Shown: positions 7,903 through 16,060 of the stretch, piece by piece
Numbering within the stretch: position 1 is the first letter of the stretch
Layout: every line of letters starts with the position of its first letter
From: Pseudarthrobacter sp. AL07
GTDB taxonomy: Bacteria; Actinomycetota; Actinomycetes; Actinomycetales; Micrococcaceae
NCBI RefSeq assembly: GCF_029960665.1
Contig: NZ_JASBRB010000009.1
Span: 49,054-113,053, forward strand
Direction: 5' to 3'
Length of the DNA stretch: 64,000 nucleotides
Notes under the pieces: generated by a model
Seen by the model: only the letters and a program-made list of their open reading frames with translations
The model's database searches: none
What the model was told of the DNA's origin: nothing
Position numbers and translations under genes: made by a program

Positions 7903-8805
7903 TCAGGCACCTGGCTGGCGGAGCTGCCGGGCCGCCGTCTCCCGGACCGCGTCGGTCAGCTGGTTGAGCACCGGCGAGTCGATTTTCCACCGCTGCCAGT
8001 ACAACGACACGTCCACGGGCTCGGCCCGTGCCAGCTCAACAAGGCCGCCGTTCCGGATGTCGGCCAGGCACTGCTGCTCCGGCAGAAGTCCCCACCCCAG
8101 TCCCAGCCGGATGGCCTGCGCGAACTCGGCCGACGACGGCACATAGTGCCGCGGCGCGGTGAGTTCCGCGCCGGTCAGCCTGCGGAAAAACCCGTCCTGC
8201 AGGTCATCCTTTCGGTCAAAGTCCACCACCGGGGCCTGGCTCCCTGCAACAAGTTCCGGCCCGTCGGGCCACCAGCGCCGGAGGTAGCCGGGACTTGCCA
8301 CCGCACGGTACCGCAGGGAACCCAGCCGTTCCACGCTGCAGCCCTGGACCGGTTCCGGCGTTGCGGTAACCGCGGCCATCACCGATCCTGCCCGGAGAAG
8401 CTGGGTGGAATGCTGCTCATCTTCCCTGCGGAGTTCGAAGCACGCGCCGAGGTCCGGCGGCAGACTTGCAAGCGCAGGCATGAACCAGGTGGAGAGTGAG
8501 TCCGCGTTCACCACCAAGGGGATGGGCGCCATCGGCCGGTCCCGGCTCGTCCCTAGCTCCTGCTGGGCGTCCCATTCGAGCTGCCGGACCTGCCTGGCGA
8601 ACCGCAGGATGGCTTCCCCGGCAGTTGTGGGCCGGACGGGGTTGGTGCGCTGCAACAGGATCTGGCCGGCCGCGTCCTCCATCGCCTTGAGCCGTTGGGA
8701 AATTGCCGACGGCGTGACGTACAGGCTCCGTGCCGCCGCCTCAAGCGTCCCCTCATCCACCACCGCCGCGAAAGTCCGGAGCTGCTCAAACTGGAACATC
8801 TTCAT
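7903..8805 (-). CDS. argP: LysR-family regulator ArgP/LysG
   Basis: 300-residue LysR-type regulator. The winged helix-turn-helix occupies about residues 5-65 (FEQLRTFAAVVDEGTLEAA and YVTPSAISQRLKAMED) and a periplasmic-binding-protein-like effector domain follows. Its sequence and divergent pairing with a LysE/ArgO exporter identify it as ArgP/LysG, which in Corynebacterium and Escherichia senses lysine/arginine and activates the exporter. ATG 8805 is preceded by AAGGA at six bases. An 18-bp perfect dyad lies in the shared promoter region. Confidence 0.88.
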   Translation of the reverse strand: MKMFQFEQLRTFAAVVDEGTLEAAARSLYVTPSAISQRLKAMEDAAGQILLQRTNPVRPTTAGEAILRFARQVRQLEWDAQQELGTSRDRPMAPIPLVVNADSLSTWFMPALASLPPDLGACFELRREDEQHSTQLLRAGSVMAAVTATPEPVQGCSVERLGSLRYRAVASPGYLRRWWPDGPELVAGSQAPVVDFDRKDDLQDGFFRRLTGAELTAPRHYVPSSAEFAQAIRLGLGWGLLPEQQCLADIRNGGLVELARAEPVDVSLYWQRWKIDSPVLNQLTDAVRETAARQLRQPGA

Positions 8806-8821
8806 TAGCTTTCCTTAATAG

Positions 8822-8839
8822 AGCTAAGAATATTTAGCT
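8822..8839. promoter_or_regulatory. Perfect 12+6 bp dyad between argP and argO, probable ArgP/LysG site
   Basis: AGCTAA, six bases, TTAGCT. The arms are perfect inverted repeats and the sequence is far more A/T-rich than its surroundings. It sits 17 bp before the argP start and 37 bp before argO, where LysG-type regulators are known to bind in related pairs. Binding is inferred from position and symmetry only. Confidence 0.55.
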
Positions 8840-8875
8840 GGAGTAATCCTACGTCCGGCCCGTACGTTGGAGGAT

Positions 8876-9499
8876 ATGGATCTGACTGCACTTATAGGCC
8901 CCACCGCGCTGGGCTTCAGCACGGGCCTTGCCCTGATCGTGACCATCGGCAGCCAGAACGCCTTCGTGCTCCGGCAGGGCATCCGCGGCGAGCATGTGGC
9001 CGCCGTCGTCCTAATCTGCAGCGTCTCCGATGCGCTGCTCATCGCTGCGGGCATCGCCGGAGTGGGGGCGCTGCTCCAGTCGAGCCCCGTGATCGTGGAC
9101 GTGGTCCGGTTTGCCGGAGCCGCCTTCCTGGTGGGCTACGGCATCTTGGCCGCGCGCCGGGCACTGCGTCCGGGGGCGTTGACGGCATCGGCGCGCCAGC
9201 CCGCCGTCGGCCTCGGCGCCGCCCTCAGCACGGTGCTGGCCCTGACCTGGCTCAACCCGCACGTCTACCTGGACACTGTGCTGCTGCTCGGATCGGTGGC
9301 CAACCAGCAGGCGCACGATTTGCGATGGTGGTTCGGGGCCGGGGCCATCGCCGCCAGCGTCGCCTGGTTCAGCGCGCTGGGTTTCGGGGCCAGGGTCCTG
9401 CGGCCCTTCTTCGCGCGGCCCTCATCGTGGCGCATCCTGGACGGGCTCGTCGCCGTGGTCATGCTCACGCTGGGTGTACGCTTGGCGATCGGTGCGTGA
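8876..9499 (+). CDS. argO: LysE/ArgO-family basic amino-acid exporter
   Basis: Inner-membrane exporter of 207 residues with about six hydrophobic segments. Hallmarks are the N-terminal IVTIGSQNAFVLRQGIRGEH stretch and the central ALTWLNPHVYLDTVLLLGS stretch of the LysE family. It is expected to export lysine and/or arginine under control of the divergent argP. I prefer ATG 8876; GGAGG lies immediately upstream with unusually short (2-nt) spacing, and a TTG nine bases earlier (8867) is an alternative. Convergent with ybdK; the short gap carries a half-copy of a palindrome arm. Confidence 0.9.
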   Translation: MDLTALIGPTALGFSTGLALIVTIGSQNAFVLRQGIRGEHVAAVVLICSVSDALLIAAGIAGVGALLQSSPVIVDVVRFAGAAFLVGYGILAARRALRPGALTASARQPAVGLGAALSTVLALTWLNPHVYLDTVLLLGSVANQQAHDLRWWFGAGAIAASVAWFSALGFGARVLRPFFARPSSWRILDGLVAVVMLTLGVRLAIGA

Positions 9500-9513
9500 C
9501 GTCGATGTTCCTT

Positions 9514-9527
9514 AGCGCGAACGGACA
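9514..9527 (+). repeat. Solo half-arm of the P4 palindrome family
   Basis: AGCGCGAACGGACA is identical to the outer arm of the long palindrome at 43776-43830, but the matching second arm is absent. Like that palindrome it lies between convergent stop codons (argO at 9499, ybdK at 9608), 15 bases after the first stop. Confidence 0.5.
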
Positions 9528-9607
9528 CTGCCGTTGACCTTGGAGACGGTGCGTCGGGCACGTGCGGAGGCCGGCGCGAACTGCGTCAGGGGAACGTTCA
9601 GGAGAGC

Positions 9608-10834
9608 TCAGGACTGGCGCACCCGCAGCAGCTCCGGGGCCTCGTCCTCCGCCAGCAACCCGGAGGTGCCGCGCATCGTCACTTCCACGGCGTGGGCAAC
9701 CACGGCCCCCAGCCCGCCGTCGTCGGGTCCTGTTTTTTCCATTGCTGCGTCCCGGACCCTGCGCTGTTCGTTTGAGCCGGTGCCGCGGGCAATGATGTCC
9801 TCAACACCCTGCCGGGCCAAGGCGAGCTCGTCCTGTTCGGCGAGGACAGGCGCCAGATAATCCACTAAAGACCGTACGACGTCGACGGCGGGCGCCGGCC
9901 GGAAGGTCCCGAAATCCAGCAGCTCACCGCTCATGCCGCTGCTGCTCGCCTGCCACGCCGCCATCCGCAGCAGCACCGTGGGCACCGGGGCCGGATCCAC
10001 GCCGTCGCGCCATTCGCGGCTGGCCGATTCGACCAGGGCCCGGACCAGCACCGCGATCAGGGCAGCATCCTCGGCACGGAGGCAGACATCGGCCACCCGG
10101 ACCTCTACGGTGGGGTGGTTCCGGGACAGGCGCGCGTCGAAGTAAATCATGCCTTCGTCCAACAGCACGCCGCTGTCCAGCAGGCGCGTTACCACCCGCC
10201 GATATGCGGAATATGTCGTGAAAATTGCCGAGGGGCCGGACGTGGGCCAGCGGTTCCAGGCCTGGGTGCGGTAACTCTCGAATCCCGTGCGCACCCCGTT
10301 CCAGAACGGCGAGTTGGCGCTCAGGGCTGTGAGGACAGCAAGCTTGTCCCGGATCCTGTCCAGCACCGCCACGCCCTCGTCCTTGGACTCGATGAAAGTG
10401 TGAACGTGGAAACCGCAGGTCAGCTGCTCCTGCGCAGTCAGACCGAAGCGTTCCAGCATCCGGGCATAGCGGGGGTCCGGGGTGGTGTGACTGGCGAGGC
10501 CAAACGGAGAGGTGGCCAGCGCGGCCACCCCTGCCCCGTTTTTGGCCGCCGCCTGGTCCGCCAGCAGCCGGCCGGCCCGGATCTGCGGCAGCAGTTCTGC
10601 GTACTCGAGGCAGGGCCGGGTCTGGGTCTCGATCTGCTCAAGCTTCAGCTCGGCAGTCAGGCCTGTCCCCTCGTCGTGCGCGGTTTGGTCCGTACCTGCC
10701 ATCACATAGTGGCGCTCCGGGGCGTCGTCGGCAGCCATCCGGCGGCCGGACAGCATCGCATCCGCCAGGGCAAGCGGCTCCCCCGTGTCCGGATCAACGA
10801 TCAGGAGCTCTTCCTCGACGCCGAATGTACGCAT
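9608..10834 (-). CDS. ybdK: Carboxylate-amine ligase, YbdK/GCS2 family
   Basis: 408-residue ATP-dependent ligase of the glutamate-cysteine ligase type 2 family. The start [21 protein letters not shown] is the family signature, and [20 protein letters not shown] and the [12 protein letters not shown] region match further along. Members join glutamate or another carboxylate to an amine; actinobacteria using mycothiol generally do not depend on glutathione, so the substrate may differ. I start at ATG 10834; no Shine-Dalgarno is seen and TATAAGC lies immediately upstream. A 96-bp repeat copy begins 51 bp upstream of the start. Confidence 0.85.
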   Translation of the reverse strand: MRTFGVEEELLIVDPDTGEPLALADAMLSGRRMAADDAPERHYVMAGTDQTAHDEGTGLTAELKLEQIETQTRPCLEYAELLPQIRAGRLLADQAAAKNGAGVAALATSPFGLASHTTPDPRYARMLERFGLTAQEQLTCGFHVHTFIESKDEGVAVLDRIRDKLAVLTALSANSPFWNGVRTGFESYRTQAWNRWPTSGPSAIFTTYSAYRRVVTRLLDSGVLLDEGMIYFDARLSRNHPTVEVRVADVCLRAEDAALIAVLVRALVESASREWRDGVDPAPVPTVLLRMAAWQASSSGMSGELLDFGTFRPAPAVDVVRSLVDYLAPVLAEQDELALARQGVEDIIARGTGSNEQRRVRDAAMEKTGPDDGGLGAVVAHAVEVTMRGTSGLLAEDEAPELLRVRQS

Positions 10835-10884
10835 GCTTATATTGTGCTGCAACGGGCAAGGACGCGGCAGCCCGCGGGGTCGGC

Positions 10885-10980
10885 GGATTCTGCTCAATCA
10901 TCGGGCATGCACGAGCGGTGAGGCCCGGAATGCCGCGGCCTGAAGCCGGGCCAGCGCGAATGATGGTGCAGAATCCGACG
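10885..10980. repeat. 96-bp nested-palindrome repeat, copy A
   Basis: Identical at 95 of 96 positions to 11871-11966, in the same orientation, 986 bp apart. The ends are imperfect inverted repeats: GGATTCTGCTCAATCAT at the left and the complement of GGATTCTGCACCATCAT at the right (15 of 17). An inner GGCCCGG...CCGGGCC pair surrounds a central CCGCGG. It lies between the divergent starts of ybdK and the DUF559-like gene. Confidence 0.95.
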
Positions 10981-11044
10981 CGGGATTTCCACATGGCAAG
11001 ACTTGGCTCTCCAAACGGGGCCAGAATCGTGGCTAGCTCGATCC

Positions 11045-11869
11045 ATGGATCCCTTGGACTTTCTGAAATCCCTGGGCGGTGTGGCCCGGGTTGGCACGCT
11101 TCGCCGGGAAGGCCATTCCGAACGCGCCGTGCGGAGCCTGGCAACGGCCGGAGCCGTCCAACCGAGGAAGGGCGTCTGGGCGCTCCCTGGCGCCGACCCC
11201 GAATTCCTGCAGGCCATCGTCGACGATTCGCTGGTGACCTGCGCATCCAGCGCGTCCCGCTACGGGCTGTGGCTCAAAGACAAACCCGGTTGCCTACACT
11301 TGGCCAGCAAACACAGACGCGGCGGGCATTCGCCGAGGCACGGCCGTCTCCGTTTCGAACCTCACTACCGCCTGCCGATCGCGAGCCTTGAAGACACCGT
11401 TATACACGGTTTGACCTGCCTGAACGAAGTCGACGCCGTGGCGTTGGCACAGTCGGCCATGCAGCAACACGGGGTGACCCGGGCAATCCTCGAGTCCGAG
11501 CTGGCAGCCAAGTACTACGGAACAGCACGGAGTCGGCTGGCCAAAGCAGATGGGCTGTCTGAATCGGTGCCGGAAATCAGCGCACGCCTGCTGTTCGAAT
11601 CGGCGGGGTTCCAGTTCCGCAGGCAGGTGCAGATCCCAGACGTCGGGCGCGTGGATATCCTGATCGAGGGCTGGCTCATTGTGGAAGTCAACGGTTACCA
11701 GTTCCACAGCTCGCGCGCGGCCTGGCGCAAGGACATGACCCGGTCCAACACCGCGCAGACCCAGGGTTATGCAGTCCTGAGCTATGCTCCCGAACAGATC
11801 TGGAACAGCCCGGACACGGTCCTGCAGGAAATCCGGGCGGTTCTGGAGCGTGGCAGGCCTCACGGGTGA
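11045..11869 (+). CDS. AbiEi-like winged-helix plus DUF559 (Vsr/PD-(D/E)XK nuclease-like) protein
   Basis: 274 residues. The N-terminal 50 residues (LKSLGGVARVGTLRREGHS, then LATAGAVQPRKGVWALPG) resemble the winged-helix part of AbiEi-type antitoxin-domain proteins common in actinobacteria. The C-terminal 100 residues resemble DUF559, a Vsr-like PD-(D/E)XK fold: E178 in PEISARLLFESAGF, D204 in GRVDILIEG, then E214-V-N216 and H221 in IVEVNGYQFH, with R and D residues after. Known proteins of this build are uncharacterised; nuclease activity is inferred. ATG 11045 has no clear Shine-Dalgarno site. The gene is bracketed by two direct copies of a 96-bp repeat, the second starting one base after its stop, so it may be a transferred cassette. 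No toxin partner is adjacent. Confidence 0.75.
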   Translation: MDPLDFLKSLGGVARVGTLRREGHSERAVRSLATAGAVQPRKGVWALPGADPEFLQAIVDDSLVTCASSASRYGLWLKDKPGCLHLASKHRRGGHSPRHGRLRFEPHYRLPIASLEDTVIHGLTCLNEVDAVALAQSAMQQHGVTRAILESELAAKYYGTARSRLAKADGLSESVPEISARLLFESAGFQFRRQVQIPDVGRVDILIEGWLIVEVNGYQFHSSRAAWRKDMTRSNTAQTQGYAVLSYAPEQIWNSPDTVLQEIRAVLERGRPHG

Positions 11870-11870
11870 A

Positions 11871-11966
11871 GGATTCTGCTCAATCATCGGGTATGCACGA
11901 GCGGTGAGGCCCGGAATGCCGCGGCCTGAAGCCGGGCCAGCGCGAATGATGGTGCAGAATCCGACG
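11871..11966. repeat. 96-bp nested-palindrome repeat, copy B
   Basis: Second copy, differing from 10885-10980 by one base (T for C at the sixth base after ATCATC). It fills the gap between two convergent stop codons: it begins one base after the DUF559 gene's TGA and ends four bases before the TAG of the XRE-MurA gene. It could form a strong hairpin in transcripts from either side. Confidence 0.95.
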
Positions 11967-11970
11967 AAGC

Positions 11971-13494
11971 CTAGTCCTGGAAGTACTCCACCTTGGCGCC
12001 GATGGTGTTGAGCCGTTCCGCCAGGTCCTCGTAGCCGCGCTCGATCACGTAGATGTTCCGCAGCTCCGACACTCCTCGTGCCGCGAGCATGGCCAGCAGC
12101 AGGCAGGCGGCGGGGCGGAGTGCCGGCGGGCAGCCCACCTCGGCGGCCCGCCACTTCGTGGGGCCATTGACGTAGATTCGGTGCGGGTCCAGCAGCTGCA
12201 CCTGGGCGCCGAGCCGGTTGAGTTCGGTGAGATAGATGGCCCGGTTCTCGTAGACCCAGTCATGGATCATGGTCTGGCCATGGGCGTTGGAGGCAATGAC
12301 CGCGAAGAACGGCAAGTTGTCGATGTTCAGGCCGGGGAACGGCATCGGGTGGATTTTGTCCTCCGGAGCCCGCAACTCGGACGGTTTGGTAGTCACATCC
12401 ACCAGCCGGGTGCGGCCGTTGCGCGCCACGTACTCGCCCGAAATCTCCAGCTGCTGGCCCATCTGCTCCAGCGTGGCCAGCTCGATCTCCATGAACTCGA
12501 TGGGGACGCGGCGGATGGTCACCTCTGAGTTGGTGACAATCCCTGCCGTGATGAGGCTCATGGCCTCGATGGGGTCCTCGGACGGGAAATATTCAATGTC
12601 GACGTCGATGAGCGGCTGCCCGGTGATCTTCAGCGTGGTGGTGCCCACGCCGTCGATCTTCACGCCCAGCATCTCGAGGTAGAAGCAGAGGTCCTGGACC
12701 ATGTAGTTGGGGCTGGCGTTGCGGATGACGGTGGTGCCGCGGCGGTGCGCCGCTGCCATGATTGCGTTCTCGGTGACGGTGTCTCCGCGCTCCGTCAGCA
12801 CAAAGGAGCGGTCATGCGTGTCCGGCGGCGGAGCCTGCACGGCGTAGAAACCGGCCGTGGCTTCCACTGAGAGCCCGAACTGGCGCAGCGCCTGCATATG
12901 CGGCTCAACGGTGCGCGTGCCCAGATCGCACCCGCCCGCATACGGCAAGCGGTATTCCGCGGATTCGTCCAGGAGCGGGCCCAGGAGCATGATCACGCTG
13001 CGTGTGCGCCGCGCGGCGTCCACATCCATGGCGTCAAGGTCCAGGACGGCCGGGCGGCGGAGCTGGAGATCGGTGTCGTTAAGCCACGTGCACTCGACGC
13101 CGATGCTGGTCAGGACCTCCACGATCCGGTTGACCTCTTCGATCCGGGCGAGGCGGCGCAGGACGGTGGTGCCGCGGTTGATCAGGCTGGCGCACAGCAG
13201 CGCCACACCGGCGTTTTTGCTGCTGTTGACATCCACCGCCCCGGAAAGCGTGCGGCCGCCTTCGATCCGCAGGTGCGTCATCTGCGGTTTGCCCATTTTG
13301 ACGATGCTGCGGTCGAGAATGGCTTCGAGCCGCTGGATCATTTTCAGGCTCAGGTTCTGCTTGCCCTGCTCCATCCGGGCGACGGCGCTTTGGCTGGTTC
13401 CCAGCGCGCCCGCGAGCTGGCCCTGGGTCCAGCCTTTCTCGGTCCGGGCGTCCCTGAGTGTGGCGGCGATATGCTCGGCGGTTTCCTGAATCAT
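11971..13494 (-). CDS. XRE helix-turn-helix domain fused to a MurA-like enolpyruvyl transferase
   Basis: 507 residues. Residues 1-67 form an XRE/Cro helix-turn-helix (TEKGWTQGQLAGALGTSQSAVARMEQGK); residues 72-507 form an EPSP-synthase/MurA double barrel. MurA adds enolpyruvate to UDP-GlcNAc in the first step of peptidoglycan precursor synthesis. Conserved here are K93-N94 (SSKNAG), the catalytic-type Cys189 in AGGCDLGTRTVEPH, and the C-terminal IERGYEDL block with its preceding arginine. The aspartate of the MurA FPTDMQ motif appears as Glu or is shifted (FPSEDP). It may be a secondary MurA or a sensor of cell-wall precursors. A conventional murA is expected elsewhere. Start at ATG 13494; no Shine-Dalgarno site seen. 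Confidence 0.85.
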   Translation of the reverse strand: MIQETAEHIAATLRDARTEKGWTQGQLAGALGTSQSAVARMEQGKQNLSLKMIQRLEAILDRSIVKMGKPQMTHLRIEGGRTLSGAVDVNSSKNAGVALLCASLINRGTTVLRRLARIEEVNRIVEVLTSIGVECTWLNDTDLQLRRPAVLDLDAMDVDAARRTRSVIMLLGPLLDESAEYRLPYAGGCDLGTRTVEPHMQALRQFGLSVEATAGFYAVQAPPPDTHDRSFVLTERGDTVTENAIMAAAHRRGTTVIRNASPNYMVQDLCFYLEMLGVKIDGVGTTTLKITGQPLIDVDIEYFPSEDPIEAMSLITAGIVTNSEVTIRRVPIEFMEIELATLEQMGQQLEISGEYVARNGRTRLVDVTTKPSELRAPEDKIHPMPFPGLNIDNLPFFAVIASNAHGQTMIHDWVYENRAIYLTELNRLGAQVQLLDPHRIYVNGPTKWRAAEVGCPPALRPAACLLLAMLAARGVSELRNIYVIERGYEDLAERLNTIGAKVEYFQD

Positions 13495-13628
13495 CTACAA
13501 GAAATATCACGGATGAGCTAAGGCCAGAGTATTTGGCTCTCAAATCCCGGCGCGTCGGCCGGAATACCCGCCCCATGCGATATTCGATACACCGCACACT
13601 GCAGGCAGGCCGCCCCCGCAGGATCGAG

Positions 13629-14423
13629 CTAACGCCAGACGAAGTTCCACGTCCCCATCGCGGCTGCGGCAACCACGGCCGCCGCCGCGATCAGCACGCC
13701 GCCCGCCAGCACCCAGGCGTCCAGCGTCGAATAGGTGGATTCCCGGGCCCATGTCCGCTGCCCGGTGCCAAAACCGCGCGCTTCCATGGTGATGGCCAGA
13801 CGGGATGCGCGGCGGATGGCTTGGACCAGGAGCCCAAAGCTCTGCCCAAGGGTGGCCCGCAGCCGTTTCAGCGGGGTGCCCTGCGAGCCCACCCCGCGGG
13901 CCCGCCGCGCCATGCCGATGGTCTGCCATTCCTCGGCCATGAGTCCCACCAGGCGCATCGCGGCCAGCGTGCCGAGGACAAACCGGTGCGGCAACCGGGC
14001 TCTCTGGGCCAGCGCGTCGGCGAGATCGGTGGGGTCCGTGCAGGTCATGAGCAGGATCGCAGGGAGGGCAATCGCGAGGCCGCGGAGCATAAAACCGATT
14101 CCCAGCTGCAGGGAACCTTCGCTGATGGACCAGATCCCGACGTCGAGCAGTACAGCGCCGCTATCGGCCGCGACGATCGCTGTGCTCCAGCCGCCCAGGG
14201 CTGCCGCTATGATGAGCGGCCAGCCTCGCTGCCACGCGAGGCGCAGGGTGAGGCCAGCCAGCGGGAAGAGCGCCAGTTCCGCCGCAATCGCCACCGAGGC
14301 AGACACCCAGTCGATGGAGAGCGCCAGCACCAGTGTGATGAGGAAAACGACGGCGAACTTGGCCAACGGGTTGGCGCGCGTCAGCAGTGCCTGGTTGCCG
14401 CGGAGAGTCAGGGCATCCCTCAT
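13629..14423 (-). CDS. ykoC: ECF transporter T component, YkoC type
   Basis: 264-residue energy-coupling-factor transmembrane subunit of the CbiQ/EcfT family with about five hydrophobic segments. The two cytoplasmic coupling motifs are visible as ARRARGVG and MEARGFG. It overlaps the ATPase gene by four bases and follows the S component, giving the order S-A-T. With the TPP riboswitch upstream this is the YkoEDC module for hydroxymethylpyrimidine/thiamine uptake. Confidence 0.88.
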   Translation of the reverse strand: MRDALTLRGNQALLTRANPLAKFAVVFLITLVLALSIDWVSASVAIAAELALFPLAGLTLRLAWQRGWPLIIAAALGGWSTAIVAADSGAVLLDVGIWSISEGSLQLGIGFMLRGLAIALPAILLMTCTDPTDLADALAQRARLPHRFVLGTLAAMRLVGLMAEEWQTIGMARRARGVGSQGTPLKRLRATLGQSFGLLVQAIRRASRLAITMEARGFGTGQRTWARESTYSTLDAWVLAGGVLIAAAAVVAAAAMGTWNFVWR

Positions 14424-16060
14424 GCCGCACCCGCTTCCTGGCGGGCGCCGCCGCGTGAGACCGGGCCAAGCCGCAGTTCGGCGCCGCCCAGGACGGCGCT
14501 GAATTCCTGGTCGTGGGTCACGGAAACCACGGAGGTCCCGGCGTCCAGCAGTTCGGAAAGGAACGATGCGAGCTCGGCCCAGGTATTGGCGTCCTGGCCG
14601 AACGTCGGCTCGTCCAGCACCAGCACACGCGGGTGGGCTGCCAGGACGGTGGCCACCGATAGGCGCCGCTTTTCGCCGCCGGACAGTGTGTACGGATTGG
14701 CGTCCACCAGGTGCGTCAGGCGCAGCCGTTCCAGCAGCTCTTCAACCCGCTCCTCGCCATGGCCCAGATGCCGCGGACCGAACATCAGTTCGTCCAGCAC
14801 CCGGCCGGTAACGAACTGGTGCTCGGGCTCCTGGAACACGGTTCCGATGCGGGAAATCAGCTGGTTGGCTTTCCATTTGAACGGATCGATCCCGGCGCCC
14901 GCGGAAAGCTCGACGGCGGCAGACACCTTCCCGGCCACCGGCGCCAGCAATCCGGCGAGCGTCAGCGCAAACGTTGACTTCCCGGCGCCGTTGGGCCCCG
15001 TGATGGTGAGTGCGTGGCCGGAACGGACCTGGGCTGTGATGCCCTGCTGCACCGGCACCGGCGGGATGGTCCGGAAGCCGCGGCGCCGCGGACGCTCACG
15101 GGAGACTGCCAGATCCGCGGCGGCCAGCAGCAGCTCACCGGAGCCTGCGGACGCGCGGCTCCGGGTTGCCGGCACATACCCCGGCACCCAGACGCCAGCA
15201 CCGATCAGCATGTCCCGGGCATCCGCGAGCACCTGGTCCGGCGGTCCGTCCAGGAGGACAGCGGATGTAGCGGCCAAACTTCCTGCGGAGCCCGCAGCGG
15301 AGCCCGGCTGGAGCACCACAATCCGGTCAACCAGGTCCTTCCAGACGGACACCCGGTGTTCCACCACAACGAGTGTGGCGCCGGTTTTGTCCAGGCAGCG
15401 GCCCACAGCGTCCCGGACTTCCAGCACGCCGGCGGGATCCAGGTTCGCGGTGGGCTCGTCCAGCAGAATCAGCCCGGGCCGCATCGCGAGGATCCCGGCC
15501 AGCGCCAGACGCTGTTTCTGTCCGCCGGACAGAGCCGACGTCGGGTGGTCCAGCGGAAGCCCGGCGGCACCCGGCCCGCCGTCGGCGTCCACACCAGTGC
15601 CATTGGCGTTCAAACCAGCTCCGGCCCCGATACTTCGCAGCCCGACGTCGTCGAGCGCTTCATGGACGCGCCGCCAGATCTCGTCCCGTGGAACGGAGAG
15701 GTTCTCGGCGCCGAAGGCGACGTCGTCACCCAGGCGCGACAGAACCACCTGCGTTTCCGGGTCTTGCTGCATCAGCCCCGAGCGGCCGCGCTGCCCGCGG
15801 GGAACCACGCCGTCGATCAGCAGCGAACCGGTTTCGTCGGCGTCGTCCCCCTCATCCCCCAGCACCCCCGCGAGCGCGTGCAGCAGCGTTGACTTGCCCG
15901 CGCCCGAGGGGCCCAGCAGCAGCACCCGCTCGCCTGGTGCGATGTCGAGGTCGAGCCCGTGGACGGCGGGGGCGGAACGGCCGGCATGCCGCCAGCCCCA
16001 GCCACGGGCGGACACCGTGGCGGGGCGCACTCCGGAAGTGCCGGCGTCGGAAGCGGTCAT
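14420..16060 (-). CDS. ykoD: ECF transporter ATPase with two fused ABC domains, YkoD type
   Basis: 546 residues containing two ABC ATPase domains in one chain. Domain 1 has Walker A GPSGAGKST (residues 50-58), signature LSGGQKQR and Walker B LILLDEPTANLD. Domain 2 has Walker A GPNGAGKST (about 355-363), signature LSGGEKRR and Walker B VLVLDEPTFGQD. Both look catalytically complete. I start at ATG 16060, which shares its A with the TGA stop of ykoE; the frame stays open upstream but that sequence is antisense-like. It powers uptake with YkoE and YkoC. Confidence 0.92.
   Translation of the reverse strand: MTASDAGTSGVRPATVSARGWGWRHAGRSAPAVHGLDLDIAPGERVLLLGPSGAGKSTLLHALAGVLGDEGDDADETGSLLIDGVVPRGQRGRSGLMQQDPETQVVLSRLGDDVAFGAENLSVPRDEIWRRVHEALDDVGLRSIGAGAGLNANGTGVDADGGPGAAGLPLDHPTSALSGGQKQRLALAGILAMRPGLILLDEPTANLDPAGVLEVRDAVGRCLDKTGATLVVVEHRVSVWKDLVDRIVVLQPGSAAGSAGSLAATSAVLLDGPPDQVLADARDMLIGAGVWVPGYVPATRSRASAGSGELLLAAADLAVSRERPRRRGFRTIPPVPVQQGITAQVRSGHALTITGPNGAGKSTFALTLAGLLAPVAGKVSAAVELSAGAGIDPFKWKANQLISRIGTVFQEPEHQFVTGRVLDELMFGPRHLGHGEERVEELLERLRLTHLVDANPYTLSGGEKRRLSVATVLAAHPRVLVLDEPTFGQDANTWAELASFLSELLDAGTSVVSVTHDQEFSAVLGGAELRLGPVSRGGARQEAGAA

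Noticed and set aside
10825..11391. Plus-strand frame reading through repeat copy A
   Set aside because: It overlaps ybdK's start and the DUF559 gene in another frame; its apparent similarity to a frame at 11784 is only the repeat itself.
11045..11869. Complete AbiE-type toxin-antitoxin pair
   Set aside because: No AbiEii-like nucleotidyltransferase toxin gene is adjacent; neighbours are ybdK and the XRE-MurA gene.
10885..11966. CRISPR array
   Set aside because: Only two copies of a 96-bp palindromic unit separated by about 890 bp; no short regular repeats or cas genes in the window.
10885..11966. Insertion sequence or composite transposon
   Set aside because: Repeats are too short to encode a transposase, none is nearby and no clear target duplication is visible; left as repeat-bracketed gene.
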